From the NCBI RefSeq assembly GCF_049199905.1, contig NZ_JBLZPK010000011.1:1-64000 (forward strand): a stretch of 64,000 bases of DNA, in the 5' to 3' direction. Both the position numbers and the translations under genes were made by a program. Source of the DNA: Shinella sp032095155 (GTDB taxonomy: Bacteria > Pseudomonadota > Alphaproteobacteria > Rhizobiales > Rhizobiaceae). Under the pieces are notes generated by a model. That model was given only the letters and a program-made list of their open reading frames with translations, did not search any database and was not told the origin of the DNA. Within the stretch, counting starts at the first letter, position 1; every line of letters begins with the position of its first letter. Shown here one piece after another: positions 34,052-42,901 of this stretch.

Positions 34052-34930
34052 ATGGCCGACCAAACGAGACCCTTTGATCTTTCGGGCAAGGTTGCGGTCG
34101 TAACCGGTGCGGCGCGTGGGATCGGTCGCGCAGCAGCCACCGCGCTTGCCGCCGCGGGCGCGAATATCGCCGGAATCGACATTGCCGGACCAGTCAGCAA
34201 AACGCTGGACTATTCGCCTGCGACTGAAGCGGACCTTGATGAGACCGGGCGGATGGTCGAAGCGCTCGGACGCCGCTGGAAGGCGTACCGGATTGATCAG
34301 AGGGACCTTTCCGCATTGCGCGACGCTGCTGCACGCATCGAGCAGAAATTCGGTTGGATCGACATCCTTTTCGCCAATGCCGGCATCCAGGCATTCAAAC
34401 CGATCCTCGACATGGAGGATGCGGACTGGCACGACCAGATCGACGTCAACCTCACCGGGACCGCGAATGCGATCCGTGCCTTTGGTCCGGCCATGGTCCG
34501 GCGCGGTGGTGGCCGCATGATCCTGACGTCATCGACGCAGGGACAGCACGGCACTAAGAGTGGCGCGGCCTATTCGGCATCGAAATGGGGTGTTATCGGA
34601 TTGATGAAATCGGCCGCAACGGACCTTGGCGAGCACGGCATCACTGTCAACGCTCTGATCCCAGGCCTTATCGACACCGTGCTGACCCGCCATGAAGATC
34701 GCTATGCGCAGGCGATCGACGTTGCCGGCGGCAAGCCGACGGGAAACGAGCGGAAGGACGAACAGACCGCACTGGAGGGTTTAGCTAAAAAGTCGCCGCT
34801 CGGCGTTCCCATGATCCAGCCGGAAGACGTTGCGCCGATGGTGGTCTTCCTCGCCTCGGACGAAGCGCGCATGGCGTCGGGTGCGACCTATTCGATCACT
34901 GCAGGCGACAGCGCAAACGCGCAAGGCTGA
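34052..34930 (+). CDS. SDR family oxidoreductase
   Basis: A 292-residue classical SDR: cofactor motif VTGAARGIGRA, NAG motif in FANAGIQA, and the catalytic Ser/Tyr/Lys in LTSSTQ and YSASKWG. The order and the insert after the NAD site (DYSPATEADLDET) recall mycofactocin-type and 3-ketoacyl-like SDRs. The substrate is unknown. GAGATTGAG lies before the ATG as the ribosome site. Confidence 0.85.
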   Translation: MADQTRPFDLSGKVAVVTGAARGIGRAAATALAAAGANIAGIDIAGPVSKTLDYSPATEADLDETGRMVEALGRRWKAYRIDQRDLSALRDAAARIEQKFGWIDILFANAGIQAFKPILDMEDADWHDQIDVNLTGTANAIRAFGPAMVRRGGGRMILTSSTQGQHGTKSGAAYSASKWGVIGLMKSAATDLGEHGITVNALIPGLIDTVLTRHEDRYAQAIDVAGGKPTGNERKDEQTALEGLAKKSPLGVPMIQPEDVAPMVVFLASDEARMASGATYSITAGDSANAQG

Positions 34931-34990
34931 AGGCGTTTCGGGTCCTTTCGCTATCGGCTCGGCAAGACTTGAGGATCTCCGACAGGGGGC

Positions 34991-35015
34991 GGAACTAAAC
35001 GACGTCTGCGAAGTT
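34991..35015 (+). promoter_or_regulatory. EcfG-type promoter
   Basis: GGAAC (34991-34995), 16 bp and AGTT (35012-35015), 40 bp before the start of the PepSY-like gene. Confidence 0.5.
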
Positions 35016-35055
35016 TCTGCAATGCCTTCAATGGCCTGACAACGAGGACATCACT

Positions 35056-35373
35056 ATGAAGAAGCTACTGCTCGCCGCCGCCTTCGTCGGCGCATCGACC
35101 TTTGCTGCTCTTGCGCAGACTTCGACCACGCCTTCGACGGATGGCGACACGCCCGCGGTCGCCACCCCGGACAGCAAGAACGCCAACGCGCCGGTCGAAG
35201 GAGCCAACAGCTTCACTGAGGACCAGGCGAAGGAGCGCATCGTCGAGGCAGGTTATGCCGACCTCGCGGGCTTGAAGCTCGACGACAAGGGCATCTGGCG
35301 TGGCACGGCCACCAAGGACGGCAAGTCCGTCACCGTCGCACTCGACTACCAGGGCAACATCGTCACCGAGTGA
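35056..35373 (+). CDS. Secreted PepSY-like small protein
   Basis: A 105-residue protein with a signal peptide (LLLAAAFVGASTFAALAQ), a polar linker and a PepSY-like end: FTEDQAKERIVEAGYADL, then GTATKDGKSVTVALDYQG. Such proteins are periplasmic and common in rhizobial stress regulons. An EcfG-type promoter precedes it and the YflT-like gene follows 24 bp later. Confidence 0.75.
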   Translation: MKKLLLAAAFVGASTFAALAQTSTTPSTDGDTPAVATPDSKNANAPVEGANSFTEDQAKERIVEAGYADLAGLKLDDKGIWRGTATKDGKSVTVALDYQGNIVTE

Positions 35374-35397
35374 CATCGCAATTCGAGGATATCTCCC

Positions 35398-35994
35398 ATG
35401 ACCAAGACCGTAACCGGACTCTATGACGATTATTCTGATGCGCGCGCCGCTGTGAGCGCGCTCGAAGCACGCGGGGTTCCCTCCGACGATATCAGTATCG
35501 TCTCGAACAACGCCGATGATCGCTATTCTAAGGACACCAATGCTGCCGAAGGCGCTGGTACCGGTGCGGGGATCGGCGCGGCCGTCGGCGGCGTCGGCGG
35601 CCTTTTGACCGGCCTCGGCATCATGGCCATTCCGGGCGTCGGTCCGGTGGTCGCGGCCGGCTGGCTTGCCGCCACGGCGGCGGGTGCGGTTGCCGGCGCT
35701 GTCGCCGGCGGCGCAGCCGGCGGCCTGATCGGGGCCATGACGGAATCGGGCGTTCCGGAAGAACATGCACATGTCTATGCCGAAGGCGTTCGTCGCGGCG
35801 GCACGCTCGTCACCGCGCGCGTTGACGAAAGCCTCTATGCGGAAGCAGAAGCGATCCTGCGCCAGTCAAACTGGGTCGATCCCGCCGAGCGCCGCGCCGC
35901 CTATGCCGAGCAGGGCTGGACGCGCTTTGACGACACGCTCGATCCCTACGGTCCCGCCGAGATCGAGCAGGAGCGTCTGCGCTACCGGCGCTGA
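35398..35994 (+). CDS. General stress protein with YflT-like and glycine-zipper domains
   Basis: A 198-residue protein. The N-terminal ~45 residues form a YflT-like beta-alpha unit (VTGLYDDYSDARAAVSALEA). The middle holds glycine-rich hydrophobic hairpins (GAGIGAAVGGVGGLLTGLG; AGAVAGAVAGGAAGGLIG). A second strand region is VRRGGTLVTARVDES. The probable location is the inner membrane. It is co-transcribed with the PepSY-like gene and followed by a strong terminator. Confidence 0.8.
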   Translation: MTKTVTGLYDDYSDARAAVSALEARGVPSDDISIVSNNADDRYSKDTNAAEGAGTGAGIGAAVGGVGGLLTGLGIMAIPGVGPVVAAGWLAATAAGAVAGAVAGGAAGGLIGAMTESGVPEEHAHVYAEGVRRGGTLVTARVDESLYAEAEAILRQSNWVDPAERRAAYAEQGWTRFDDTLDPYGPAEIEQERLRYRR

Positions 35995-36022
35995 CCGAGC
36001 CGGAAATTATATGATTTAGAAG

Positions 36023-36047
36023 GAGCGGCCGGTCGGCCGCTCTTTTT
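36023..36047 (+). terminator. Rho-independent terminator
   Basis: GAGCGGCCG and CGGCCGCTC make a perfect 9-bp stem with a 2-base loop, followed by TTTTT, 28 bp after the YflT-like stop codon. Confidence 0.85.
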
Positions 36048-36107
36048 GTTCCAGCCGTTCTGCCAGAACATCGGGTAACGCCACAGATTTTCCACCTGTT
36101 GCCCGCG

Positions 36108-36407
36108 CTATTCGTCGTCGTCGACTACCCCGTCAGTCGTGCGCGCTCTGTGCAAGTCTTCTTCCGAGATATGAAGCGGGCCGGCGTCGGTTGGGTTGCG
36201 TCGATCGAATTTTTCGCTGGCGATGGTTTCCAGCAAAGCCCTATGCCGCTTGAGCAATCCGACCGAGCCGACCGGATCGGCATCGAACCATTGCAGCGTG
36301 CTGGCGTAGACATAGACGTCGATGGTCTTTCCCTCGAGCGTCTGCATCGGCCAAAACAGTCCGAGTTCCTTCGGCGCCGTTGCGCCATTTTTCGTGTTGA
36401 GAGGCAT
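36108..36407 (-). CDS. Small protein, possibly DUF1488-like
   Basis: 99 residues from the ATG at 36407, which has AGGA seven bases upstream. The core (IDVYVYASTLQWFDADPVGS and a helix HRALLETIASEKFDR) resembles DUF1488 proteins, which have a strand pair followed by a helix with an A-x-x-K ending. The family assignment is tentative. The longer frame upstream to 36485 is low in gene-like character. Confidence 0.55.
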   Translation of the reverse strand: MPLNTKNGATAPKELGLFWPMQTLEGKTIDVYVYASTLQWFDADPVGSVGLLKRHRALLETIASEKFDRRNPTDAGPLHISEEDLHRARTTDGVVDDDE

Positions 36408-36574
36408 TTCGTATCCTGCATGCAAGTCTGTTGATGGGGAGATCCGATGCAGCGGGGGCTGCCTGGATCTCCCCGGTTCATCCACTTGAGGAGGACGAAC
36501 GGTGATGATCTGGTGCGGCGGGGTCGGAAGTCAAACGCTCGAGCGGAATGAATGTGTGCGGTTTGACGACACAA

Positions 36575-36623
36575 AAAACCGCCCGGAACAACGAAGGGCG
36601 CTCGACCCTTTCGGGGAGCGCCC
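36575..36623 (-). terminator. Terminator region after the Cys-rich protein gene
   Basis: The stem GGGCGCTC/GAGCGCCC (36596-36623) is followed on the minus strand by a second short stem (CGCCC/GGGCG) and then GGTTTTTT at 36573-36580. It ends the minus-strand transcript of the gene starting at 36928. Confidence 0.6.
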
Positions 36624-36676
36624 TTGTGACCCGGAGGACTACGAACGCGCGACGGAATAACCATCGCTGCAGGCAG

Positions 36677-36928
36677 TCATCGATTACGGGCAGTGATCGA
36701 TAGATGGGGGAGGGCAGGGGGAAATTCAAGTCCGTCCGGATCGGCGACCGCGCGAGCGGGCAAACCCAGGCATGTGTCGCAAATTCCACAACCGTCGTCG
36801 TCCATCGGTTGATCCGAACGCTCGCAGCAGAAGCAAATGGCGGAGCATCGAGTGCCAGTCTCCCTTTTCTTCGGCGTAATGATTTCGATCCCGTCATCCG
36901 ATGCGATATCTTTGAAAAACTGTCGCAT
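36677..36928 (-). CDS. Small cysteine-rich protein
   Basis: An 83-residue protein with seven cysteines, including CFCC and CGICDTC, suggesting one or two bound zinc ions. The N-terminus MRQFFKDIASDDGIEIITP is followed by the Cys-rich core. GGAGAAACGCA before the ATG is a good ribosome site, and a terminator follows. No family name is known to me. Confidence 0.6.
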   Translation of the reverse strand: MRQFFKDIASDDGIEIITPKKRETGTRCSAICFCCERSDQPMDDDGCGICDTCLGLPARAVADPDGLEFPPALPHLSITARNR

Positions 36929-37073
36929 TGCGTTTCTCCGCTGACCCCTACGCCAAAAGATGGGAGCGGTGTGCCGCTTTGCAATGGCAAGCGTTCGCGA
37001 GGTTGGTTTCCTTTACGGCAAAGATGGACTCTGAGCGGTGCCCATGGTTTCTTTGGCGACGGAGGGACTTTGT

Positions 37074-37202
37074 ATGGCGTATGAATGGAATCCTCGGCGC
37101 GCGCGGCGCGCCCGCATCATCAGGCTTGTGACGGCCTTGGCGATCAGCGCGTCGGCTATCACTGTGCCGGTCGCAGTGCTGCTGGCAGCCGCGCCGATCT
37201 AA
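37074..37202 (+). CDS. Small single-pass membrane peptide (42 aa)
   Basis: The ATG at 37074 follows the ribosome site GGAGGGACTT. The peptide has an Arg-rich start (PRRARRARIIRLV) and one hydrophobic helix (ALAISASAITVPVAVLLAAAP). It ends with TAA 24 bp before the DUF1810 gene. Positive-inside Arg followed by a helix is a normal small inner-membrane protein pattern. Confidence 0.5.
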   Translation: MAYEWNPRRARRARIIRLVTALAISASAITVPVAVLLAAAPI

Positions 37203-37226
37203 CAGCGACATCGAAAGCGGCGATCG

Positions 37227-37670
37227 ATGGCAGAGAACGATCCGTTTGAGCTTTCCCGCTTCGTCCCTGCGCAGGATCTCGTCTTCGATGCGGTCCTTGC
37301 CGAGCTGAGAGCCGGGCGCAAGCAGACCCATTGGATGTGGTTCGTCTTTCCGCAACTGCGCGCGCTCGGCAGATCTCCGACTGCGGACTTCTACGGGATC
37401 GGCTCAATCGAAGAGGCGCGAGCCTATCTTCTGCATCCCCTTCTTGCTAAACGACTGGCGCAGGCGGTGGATGCGGTCATCGGAGTATCCGACCGTTCGG
37501 CCCACGAGATTTTCGGATCCCCCGACGATCTCAAATTCCGCTCGTCAATGACCCTGTTCAACGAGGCCGCCGGCGCGACGGAGGACAGGTTTCGGCTCGC
37601 CCTTCAGCGCTTCTTCGCCGGCGAACCGGACCCGCGAACCCTTGAACTGCTTGGCGGCGGCATCGATTAG
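37227..37670 (+). CDS. DUF1810 family protein
   Basis: A 147-residue protein with family hallmarks: FELSRFVPAQDLVFDAVLAE, KQTHWMWFVFPQLRALGRS, and IFGSPDDLKFRSSMTLF. DUF1810 proteins are small helical proteins of unknown role, related in part to NADAR-like folds and common near stress and nucleotide-handling genes. Confidence 0.85.
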   Translation: MAENDPFELSRFVPAQDLVFDAVLAELRAGRKQTHWMWFVFPQLRALGRSPTADFYGIGSIEEARAYLLHPLLAKRLAQAVDAVIGVSDRSAHEIFGSPDDLKFRSSMTLFNEAAGATEDRFRLALQRFFAGEPDPRTLELLGGGID

Positions 37671-37693
37671 CCGCCGCCCTTAGCCCGCGCCGA

Positions 37694-37897
37694 TCAGATC
37701 GCGCGAACGTTTTCCGCCTTCGACTTGCCGGTCTTGCGGTCCTGGCCGAGATCATAGCTGACCTTCGAACCATCGCGCAGCGGCCCACCCGAGATCACTC
37801 CGGAGACATGGACAAAAACATCCTGCCCGCCATCATCGGGCGTGATGAACCCGAAACCCTTGTCCTGATTGAAAAACTTGACCGTACCCGTTGCCAT
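37694..37897 (-). CDS. cspA: Cold-shock-domain protein
   Basis: A 67-residue protein with the OB-fold RNA-binding motifs KGFGFITPDD (RNP1) and DVFVHVSGV (RNP2). It starts MATGTVKFFNQ, as in CspA proteins, which bind single-stranded RNA and DNA. It is divergent from ligD. Confidence 0.93.
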   Translation of the reverse strand: MATGTVKFFNQDKGFGFITPDDGGQDVFVHVSGVISGGPLRDGSKVSYDLGQDRKTGKSKAENVRAI

Positions 37898-37986
37898 GAA
37901 GATCCTCGTAAGCTTAGCGGCATTGCGCCCGTGGCGAGCATATTCGCCACGCGAGATACTCGCAACCTAACATGCGCGACGCGGCG

Positions 37987-38012
37987 GGAACAAGAATCCT
38001 TCGCGCGGGGTT
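37987..38012 (+). promoter_or_regulatory. EcfG-type promoter of ligD
   Basis: GGAAC (37987-37991), 17 bp and GGTT (38009-38012), 63 bp before the LigD start. EcfG/RpoE2 control of end-joining genes is known in Sinorhizobium, which supports this call. Confidence 0.6.
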
Positions 38013-38075
38013 TTCGACTCGACGTGGCCTGACCTTCTGTCGGGATCGGCAATGCGAAATCGAACGAGGTCGATG

Positions 38076-40718
38076 ATGGCGGCTGATAAGCTCTCAACCT
38101 ACAAGAAGAAGCGGGATTTCAAGCAGACGCAGGAACCGAGCGGTTCAACGGAGGTCAAACCCTCGAAGCGTTTGCGCTTCATCATCCAGAAACACGATGC
38201 GACCCGTCTCCACTACGATCTCCGTCTCGAACTCGACGGAGTGCTCAAGAGCTGGGCGGTGACGAAAGGCCCTTCACTTGACCCGGGCGACAAACGGCTC
38301 GCGGTCGAGGTGGAAGACCACCCACTCGACTATGGCGACTTCGAAGGCACGATCCCGAAAGGGCAATATGGCGGCGGGACGGTCATGCTCTGGGATCGCG
38401 GTTATTGGGAGCCGGAGGGCAACAAGTCGCCGGAAGAAGCACTCAAGAAGGGCGACTTCAAGTTTGTGCTGCACGGCAAGCGCCTGCAGGGCAGTTTCGT
38501 GCTGGTTCGGATGCGCCACGACCGCGACGGCGGCAAGCGCACCAACTGGCTGCTGATCAAGCACCATGACGACCATTCCGTGGAGGAGAACGGCGCGGCC
38601 ATCCTCGACGAGAACATGACCTCCATCGCCTCCGGGCGAACGATGGACCAGATCGCCGCCGGCAAGGGCCGCAAGCCGAAGCCATTCATGATGGCGAGCG
38701 GCGATGTCGAGGCAGATGCTGTCTGGGATAGCAAGACCCGCCTTGCCGCCGACGAACGCAAGAAAAATCGACCCAGCAAAAAGGTGGCGACGTCCACGGC
38801 TGTGGATCTTCCAGAGTTCATCCCGCCGCAGCTCTGCGAAACGCTCGATCGTCCGCCCGCCGGCGATAACTGGCTGCACGAGATCAAATTCGACGGCTAT
38901 CGCATCCAGATGCGCGTCGCCGATGGGACGGTGACGCTGAACACCCGCAAGGGCCTCGACTGGACCGCCAAATATCCAGAGGTCGCCGAGGTTGCCTCGT
39001 CGCTACCAGACTGCATCATCGACGGCGAGATTTGCGCCCTCGACGATAATGGCGCGCCGGATTTCGCCGCGCTGCAGGCGGCACTGTCGGAGAAAAACAC
39101 CGGCAATCTCGTCTATTTCGCTTTCGACCTGCTGTTTGATGGCGGCGAGGATCTGCGGGAGAAGCCTCTGAGCGATCGGAAATCGCGGCTTCAGGGTCTT
39201 CTGACCGATGCCACAGACGACCCCCATCTGCGCTTCGTCGAGCATTTCGAAACCGGCGGCGACGCGGTGCTGCGCTCTGCCTGCAAGCTCTCCCTCGAGG
39301 GTATCGTCTCAAAACAGGCAGATGCACCCTACCGATCCGGCCGGACAGACACCTGGGCGAAATCCAAATGCCGCGCCGGCCATGAAGTGGTTATCGGCGG
39401 CTACGCCAAGACAAAAGGCAAGTTCAGATCGCTGCTGGTCGGCGTCAACCGCGGCGACCACTTCGTCTATGTCGGCCGCGTCGGCACGGGCTACGGCGCG
39501 AAGAAGGTCGAGACCCTGCTGCCGAAGCTGAGAGCGGTCGAAACGGAAAGGTCCCCCTTCACCGGGATCGGCGCGCCGAAGAAGGAAAGGGAAGTCTTCT
39601 GGCTGAAGCCCGAACTCGTGGCCGAAATCGAGTTCGCCGGCTGGACCGCGGACGGCCTTGTCCGTCAGGCCGCGTTCAAGGGCCTGCGGGAGGATAAGCC
39701 GGCGGCCGAGGTCGAGGCGGAAAAGCCGGCCTCTCCCGCAAAGACCCCGACGCCAGAACCCGAGGTCGTGGCGAAGGCAAAACCCAGCCGTCGCAAGGGC
39801 GCGAAAGCCGAGGTTATGGGCGTGCTCATTTCCAATCCGGACAAACCGCTTTGGCCGGACGCCGGCGATGGCAGGCCGGTCTCCAAGGAGGATCTCGCCC
39901 GCTATCACGAGGCCGTTGGTTCCTGGCTCATCGACCATGTGAAGGGCCGGCCGTGTTCGATCATCCGCGCGCCCGACGGTATCGGTGGCGAACAATTCTT
40001 CCAGCGTCATGCGATGCCCGGGACGTCGAACCTGCTGGAGCTGGTCAAGGTCTTCGGCGACAAGAAGCCTTACCTTCAGGTTGATCGCGTGGAAGGTCTC
40101 GCCGCCATCGCCCAGATCGGCGGCATCGAGCTTCACCCCTGGAACTGCGAACCCGGCCAGCCCGAAGTGCCCGGGCGGCTGGTATTCGATCTTGATCCCG
40201 GCCCCGATGTGGATTTCGCCACGGTGGTTGCCGCTGCGCGCGAGATGCGCGACCGGCTGGACGATCTCGGCCTGATCAGCTTCTGCAAGACCACCGGCGG
40301 TAAGGGTCTGCATGTCGTCACACCGCTCGCCGTCAACAAACGCAAGCCGCTGGCTTGGGCCGAGGCCAAGGGCTTTGCTCATGACGTCTGTCAGGAAATG
40401 GCCCGCGACAATCCGGATCTCTATCTGATCAAGATGACGAAGAGCCTGCGCGGCGGGCGAATTTTCCTCGACTATCTGCGCAACGATCGCATGGCGACCG
40501 CCGTGGCGCCCTTCTCACCGCGCGCGCGAGCGGGGGCCACCGTGTCGATGCCACTCACCTGGACACAGGTCAAAGCCGACCTTGATCCGAAGCGCTTCAC
40601 CGTCCGGACCGTGCCGGCGCTGCTGGCGAAAACGAGCGCTTGGAAGGATTATTGTGACGGACAGCGTCCGCTGGAGCAGGCCATCAAACGGCTTGGCAAG
40701 CAGAAAGCCACAGCATGA
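38076..40718 (+). CDS. ligD: Multifunctional DNA ligase LigD (phosphoesterase-ligase-polymerase)
   Basis: About 880 residues carrying all three activities of bacterial end joining. The 3'-phosphoesterase domain comes first (HDATRLHYDLRLELDG near 40-55 and YGDFEGTIPKGQYGGG near 85-100). The ATP-dependent ligase follows, with the nucleophile in EIKFDGYR (Lys ~271). The archaeo-eukaryotic primase-type polymerase domain is last (from ~575, with the metal site in FDLDPGPDVDF). The order PE-ligase-polymerase is that of rhizobial LigD. The enzyme works with the Ku proteins to rejoin double-strand breaks. Three ATGs (38052, 38073, 38076) are possible; the last fits the family start MAADKLSTY. Confidence 0.92.
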   Translation: MAADKLSTYKKKRDFKQTQEPSGSTEVKPSKRLRFIIQKHDATRLHYDLRLELDGVLKSWAVTKGPSLDPGDKRLAVEVEDHPLDYGDFEGTIPKGQYGGGTVMLWDRGYWEPEGNKSPEEALKKGDFKFVLHGKRLQGSFVLVRMRHDRDGGKRTNWLLIKHHDDHSVEENGAAILDENMTSIASGRTMDQIAAGKGRKPKPFMMASGDVEADAVWDSKTRLAADERKKNRPSKKVATSTAVDLPEFIPPQLCETLDRPPAGDNWLHEIKFDGYRIQMRVADGTVTLNTRKGLDWTAKYPEVAEVASSLPDCIIDGEICALDDNGAPDFAALQAALSEKNTGNLVYFAFDLLFDGGEDLREKPLSDRKSRLQGLLTDATDDPHLRFVEHFETGGDAVLRSACKLSLEGIVSKQADAPYRSGRTDTWAKSKCRAGHEVVIGGYAKTKGKFRSLLVGVNRGDHFVYVGRVGTGYGAKKVETLLPKLRAVETERSPFTGIGAPKKEREVFWLKPELVAEIEFAGWTADGLVRQAAFKGLREDKPAAEVEAEKPASPAKTPTPEPEVVAKAKPSRRKGAKAEVMGVLISNPDKPLWPDAGDGRPVSKEDLARYHEAVGSWLIDHVKGRPCSIIRAPDGIGGEQFFQRHAMPGTSNLLELVKVFGDKKPYLQVDRVEGLAAIAQIGGIELHPWNCEPGQPEVPGRLVFDLDPGPDVDFATVVAAAREMRDRLDDLGLISFCKTTGGKGLHVVTPLAVNKRKPLAWAEAKGFAHDVCQEMARDNPDLYLIKMTKSLRGGRIFLDYLRNDRMATAVAPFSPRARAGATVSMPLTWTQVKADLDPKRFTVRTVPALLAKTSAWKDYCDGQRPLEQAIKRLGKQKATA

Positions 40719-41125
40719 GTGCGAGACAGGGCAGGGGACCTCGATCGGGTATGAAGCATGACATTCCGATCGAGCACTTGATGCGTCTTCGCCGGATACG
40801 CGGCTTGGCGAGATTGATGGATACGGCGCTCCGAATTCCCGGCACGGGCGTCTCTCTCGGCGCCGACTCCGTTCTTGGCCTTATCCCCGGCATGGGCGAT
40901 TTCGGCGCCGCCGCGGTCAGCCTCTTCATCGTCAACGAGGCGCGTCGTCTCGGCGTGCCGAAGGAGACGCTCTTCAAGATGCTTGTCAATGTGGGCTTCG
41001 ATACGGTGGCAGGCAGCGTCCCGGTGCTCGGCGACGTCTTCGACGTCTATTTCAAGTCCAACCGCCGAAACTTGCAACTGGTGCTGGATCACTTCGGCCT
41101 CGATCATGCCGACCTTGACCGCTAG
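40715..41125 (+). CDS. DUF4112 membrane protein
   Basis: A 136-residue protein with the pattern of DUF4112: RLARLMDTALRIPGTGVSLG-like segments, GADSVLGLIPGMGDFGAAAV, and VPVLGDVFDVYFKSNRRN. Two or three short hydrophobic hairpins are present. It overlaps the ligD stop by 4 bp, so it is translationally coupled. A link to end joining is implied only by position. Confidence 0.82.
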   Translation: MSARQGRGPRSGMKHDIPIEHLMRLRRIRGLARLMDTALRIPGTGVSLGADSVLGLIPGMGDFGAAAVSLFIVNEARRLGVPKETLFKMLVNVGFDTVAGSVPVLGDVFDVYFKSNRRNLQLVLDHFGLDHADLDR

Positions 41126-41185
41126 AATCCGTCAGCGTCGGTGATATCGAACCGCGCGGGCGGCACCTAGAGTAGAGGTGGGTCG

Positions 41186-41698
41186 TTGGAAAACCAGCAA
41201 ACGGCACTTGAGAGATTTCGGCGGCTGCCGCCGATTGAGCCGCACGACCTCGTCGGCCTATGGAAAGGGCGGGGCATCCCGTCGGACCATCCGCTCGATG
41301 GCGTGCTGGAGAATCTCGGCTGGTTCGGCAAGCGGTTTACCCCGGAGATGCGAGCGGACGCCTTACTATTCTCGTCGGGAGAGCACCGTTTGATCGCGAT
41401 CGATCCCAGGCGAATTCCCCTTCGGTTGGCGCTCCGCTTTCACAAGTTCGGCAGGACGCGCATCGCACGAAACCTGTTCTCCTATCTGGTTCGCGGGTTG
41501 CGCGCGAACGGTCCTGTCGCCTCTGTCAGAATGCTTGCCTTCGACGGCATTGCGAGCGCCGCCATGATCTACGACGAGCAGCTGATCGTCGACCATTTCC
41601 GAAGGATCGACGACAAGCGCCTCATGGGAGTGATGGTAATGAGGCATGACGATCGGCAATTCTTTTTCGAGCTTGAGCACGTCGACGGTTCGACATAA
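41186..41698 (+). CDS. DUF4334 (GXWXG-domain) protein
   Basis: A 170-residue protein starting with a TTG after AGAGGTG. It has the GXWXG-like element LVGLWKGRGIPSDHPLDGVL and the second half typical of DUF4334 (IYDEQLIVDHFRRIDDKRLMG). The family is a lipocalin-like fold found in fungi and bacteria with no set function. It follows ligD and the DUF4112 gene. Confidence 0.78.
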   Translation: MENQQTALERFRRLPPIEPHDLVGLWKGRGIPSDHPLDGVLENLGWFGKRFTPEMRADALLFSSGEHRLIAIDPRRIPLRLALRFHKFGRTRIARNLFSYLVRGLRANGPVASVRMLAFDGIASAAMIYDEQLIVDHFRRIDDKRLMGVMVMRHDDRQFFFELEHVDGST

Positions 41699-41805
41699 TT
41701 GATCCGATCACCCGTGTTGGTGCCGATTATCACCACAGCTCATGTGCTGCGGCGTCCTGGTGAAAAGGCACCCCGACAGGATCACGCGCCCTATCCACCG
41801 GCCAG

Positions 41806-42849
41806 CTAGTCCCTGATCTCGAACACCGCGGCATTGTCCTGGAGTTCGCGCAGTCCCTTGTAGGAGGCGTGGCGCAGATTTCCGTCGTCCGTCCAGCCGC
41901 GAAACTCGATCTCGGCGATGAGCGTCGGCTGGGCGAAGACGTAGTTCTTGCCCTTCAGCGGCACGACGGGCCTTTTGGTCTTCAGCTTGTCGAGCGTCTT
42001 GCGCAGGTATTCCGCGTCGGCGGCCTTGAATCCCGTCCCGACTGAACCGACAGACACCCAGCCGTTGCCCTTGCGTCCCGCCAGCAGCAGGCTTCCGATG
42101 CCACCGCGCGCAGCGTCCGACTGCTCGTAACCGACGACCATGAAGCTCTCGCTCTGGACGCACTTGATCTTGATCCAGTCACCGGTGCGGCCGGATCGAT
42201 AGGGACTGTCGCGGTGCTTGGCGATGATGCCTTCGAGGCCCATCCTGCATGCGTTCGCGAGGAGCGCGGCTCCGTCCCCATGAGCTTCTTCCGAGAGCTG
42301 CACCGCGCCGACCGCGTCGTCGAGAAAGTCCTCGAGCAGGTGCCGGCGAACGGCGAGCTCCGTCCTGGTCAGGTCGTGGCCGTCGAAATAGAGGAGGTCG
42401 AAGGCGAAGAACACCGCCTCGGTCGAGGCGCGCTTACCACCTCGCCCGCCGAGCGAGCGCTGAAGCGCCCCGAAATCCGAATACCCGTCCTTGTTGAGGA
42501 CCACGGCCTCGCCATCGAGAATGGCGGTCCCCACACCGAGGTTGCTGGCGGCCTCGGCGATCTTGGGGAAGCGATGGGTCCAGTCGTGTCCGCCGCGCGT
42601 GATGATCCGTACGCCCTTCGGTTCGATGCTGATCGCCAGGCGATAGCCGTCCCATTTGAGTTCGTAGAGCCAGTCCGATCCTTCCGGCGGCGCGGGCCGC
42701 CGCAAGGCGAGACACGGCTCGACGCGATCCGGCATCGGATCGAACGGCAGGCTCGGCTGCTCGGGATCCCGCTTGCGCACCGGACGCGACTGGAGCGTCT
42801 CGTGGGACTCGTCGTAAAGGGGGATGGCGGATTGGCGCTTTCGTTTCAT
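41806..42849 (-). CDS. ATP-dependent DNA ligase (LigD-like ligase domain only)
   Basis: A 347-residue ligase with the adenylation motif LYELKWDGYRLAI (Lys 65), the motif FDLLYFDG, the motif IIAKHRDSPYRSGRTGDW and the C-terminal OB-fold ending in AEIEFRGWTDDG. It lacks phosphoesterase and polymerase domains. Such stand-alone ligases accompany Ku in rhizobia (LigD3/LigD4-type) and give a second sealing activity for end joining. It is the last gene in the Ku-Ku-ligase direction, 52 bp after the first Ku gene. Confidence 0.88.
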   Translation of the reverse strand: MKRKRQSAIPLYDESHETLQSRPVRKRDPEQPSLPFDPMPDRVEPCLALRRPAPPEGSDWLYELKWDGYRLAISIEPKGVRIITRGGHDWTHRFPKIAEAASNLGVGTAILDGEAVVLNKDGYSDFGALQRSLGGRGGKRASTEAVFFAFDLLYFDGHDLTRTELAVRRHLLEDFLDDAVGAVQLSEEAHGDGAALLANACRMGLEGIIAKHRDSPYRSGRTGDWIKIKCVQSESFMVVGYEQSDAARGGIGSLLLAGRKGNGWVSVGSVGTGFKAADAEYLRKTLDKLKTKRPVVPLKGKNYVFAQPTLIAEIEFRGWTDDGNLRHASYKGLRELQDNAAVFEIRD

Positions 42850-42901
42850 CGGTGTCCATCACATGCGGAGAGTCCGAACATAGGTGTCTTCCGTGAAGAA
42901 T

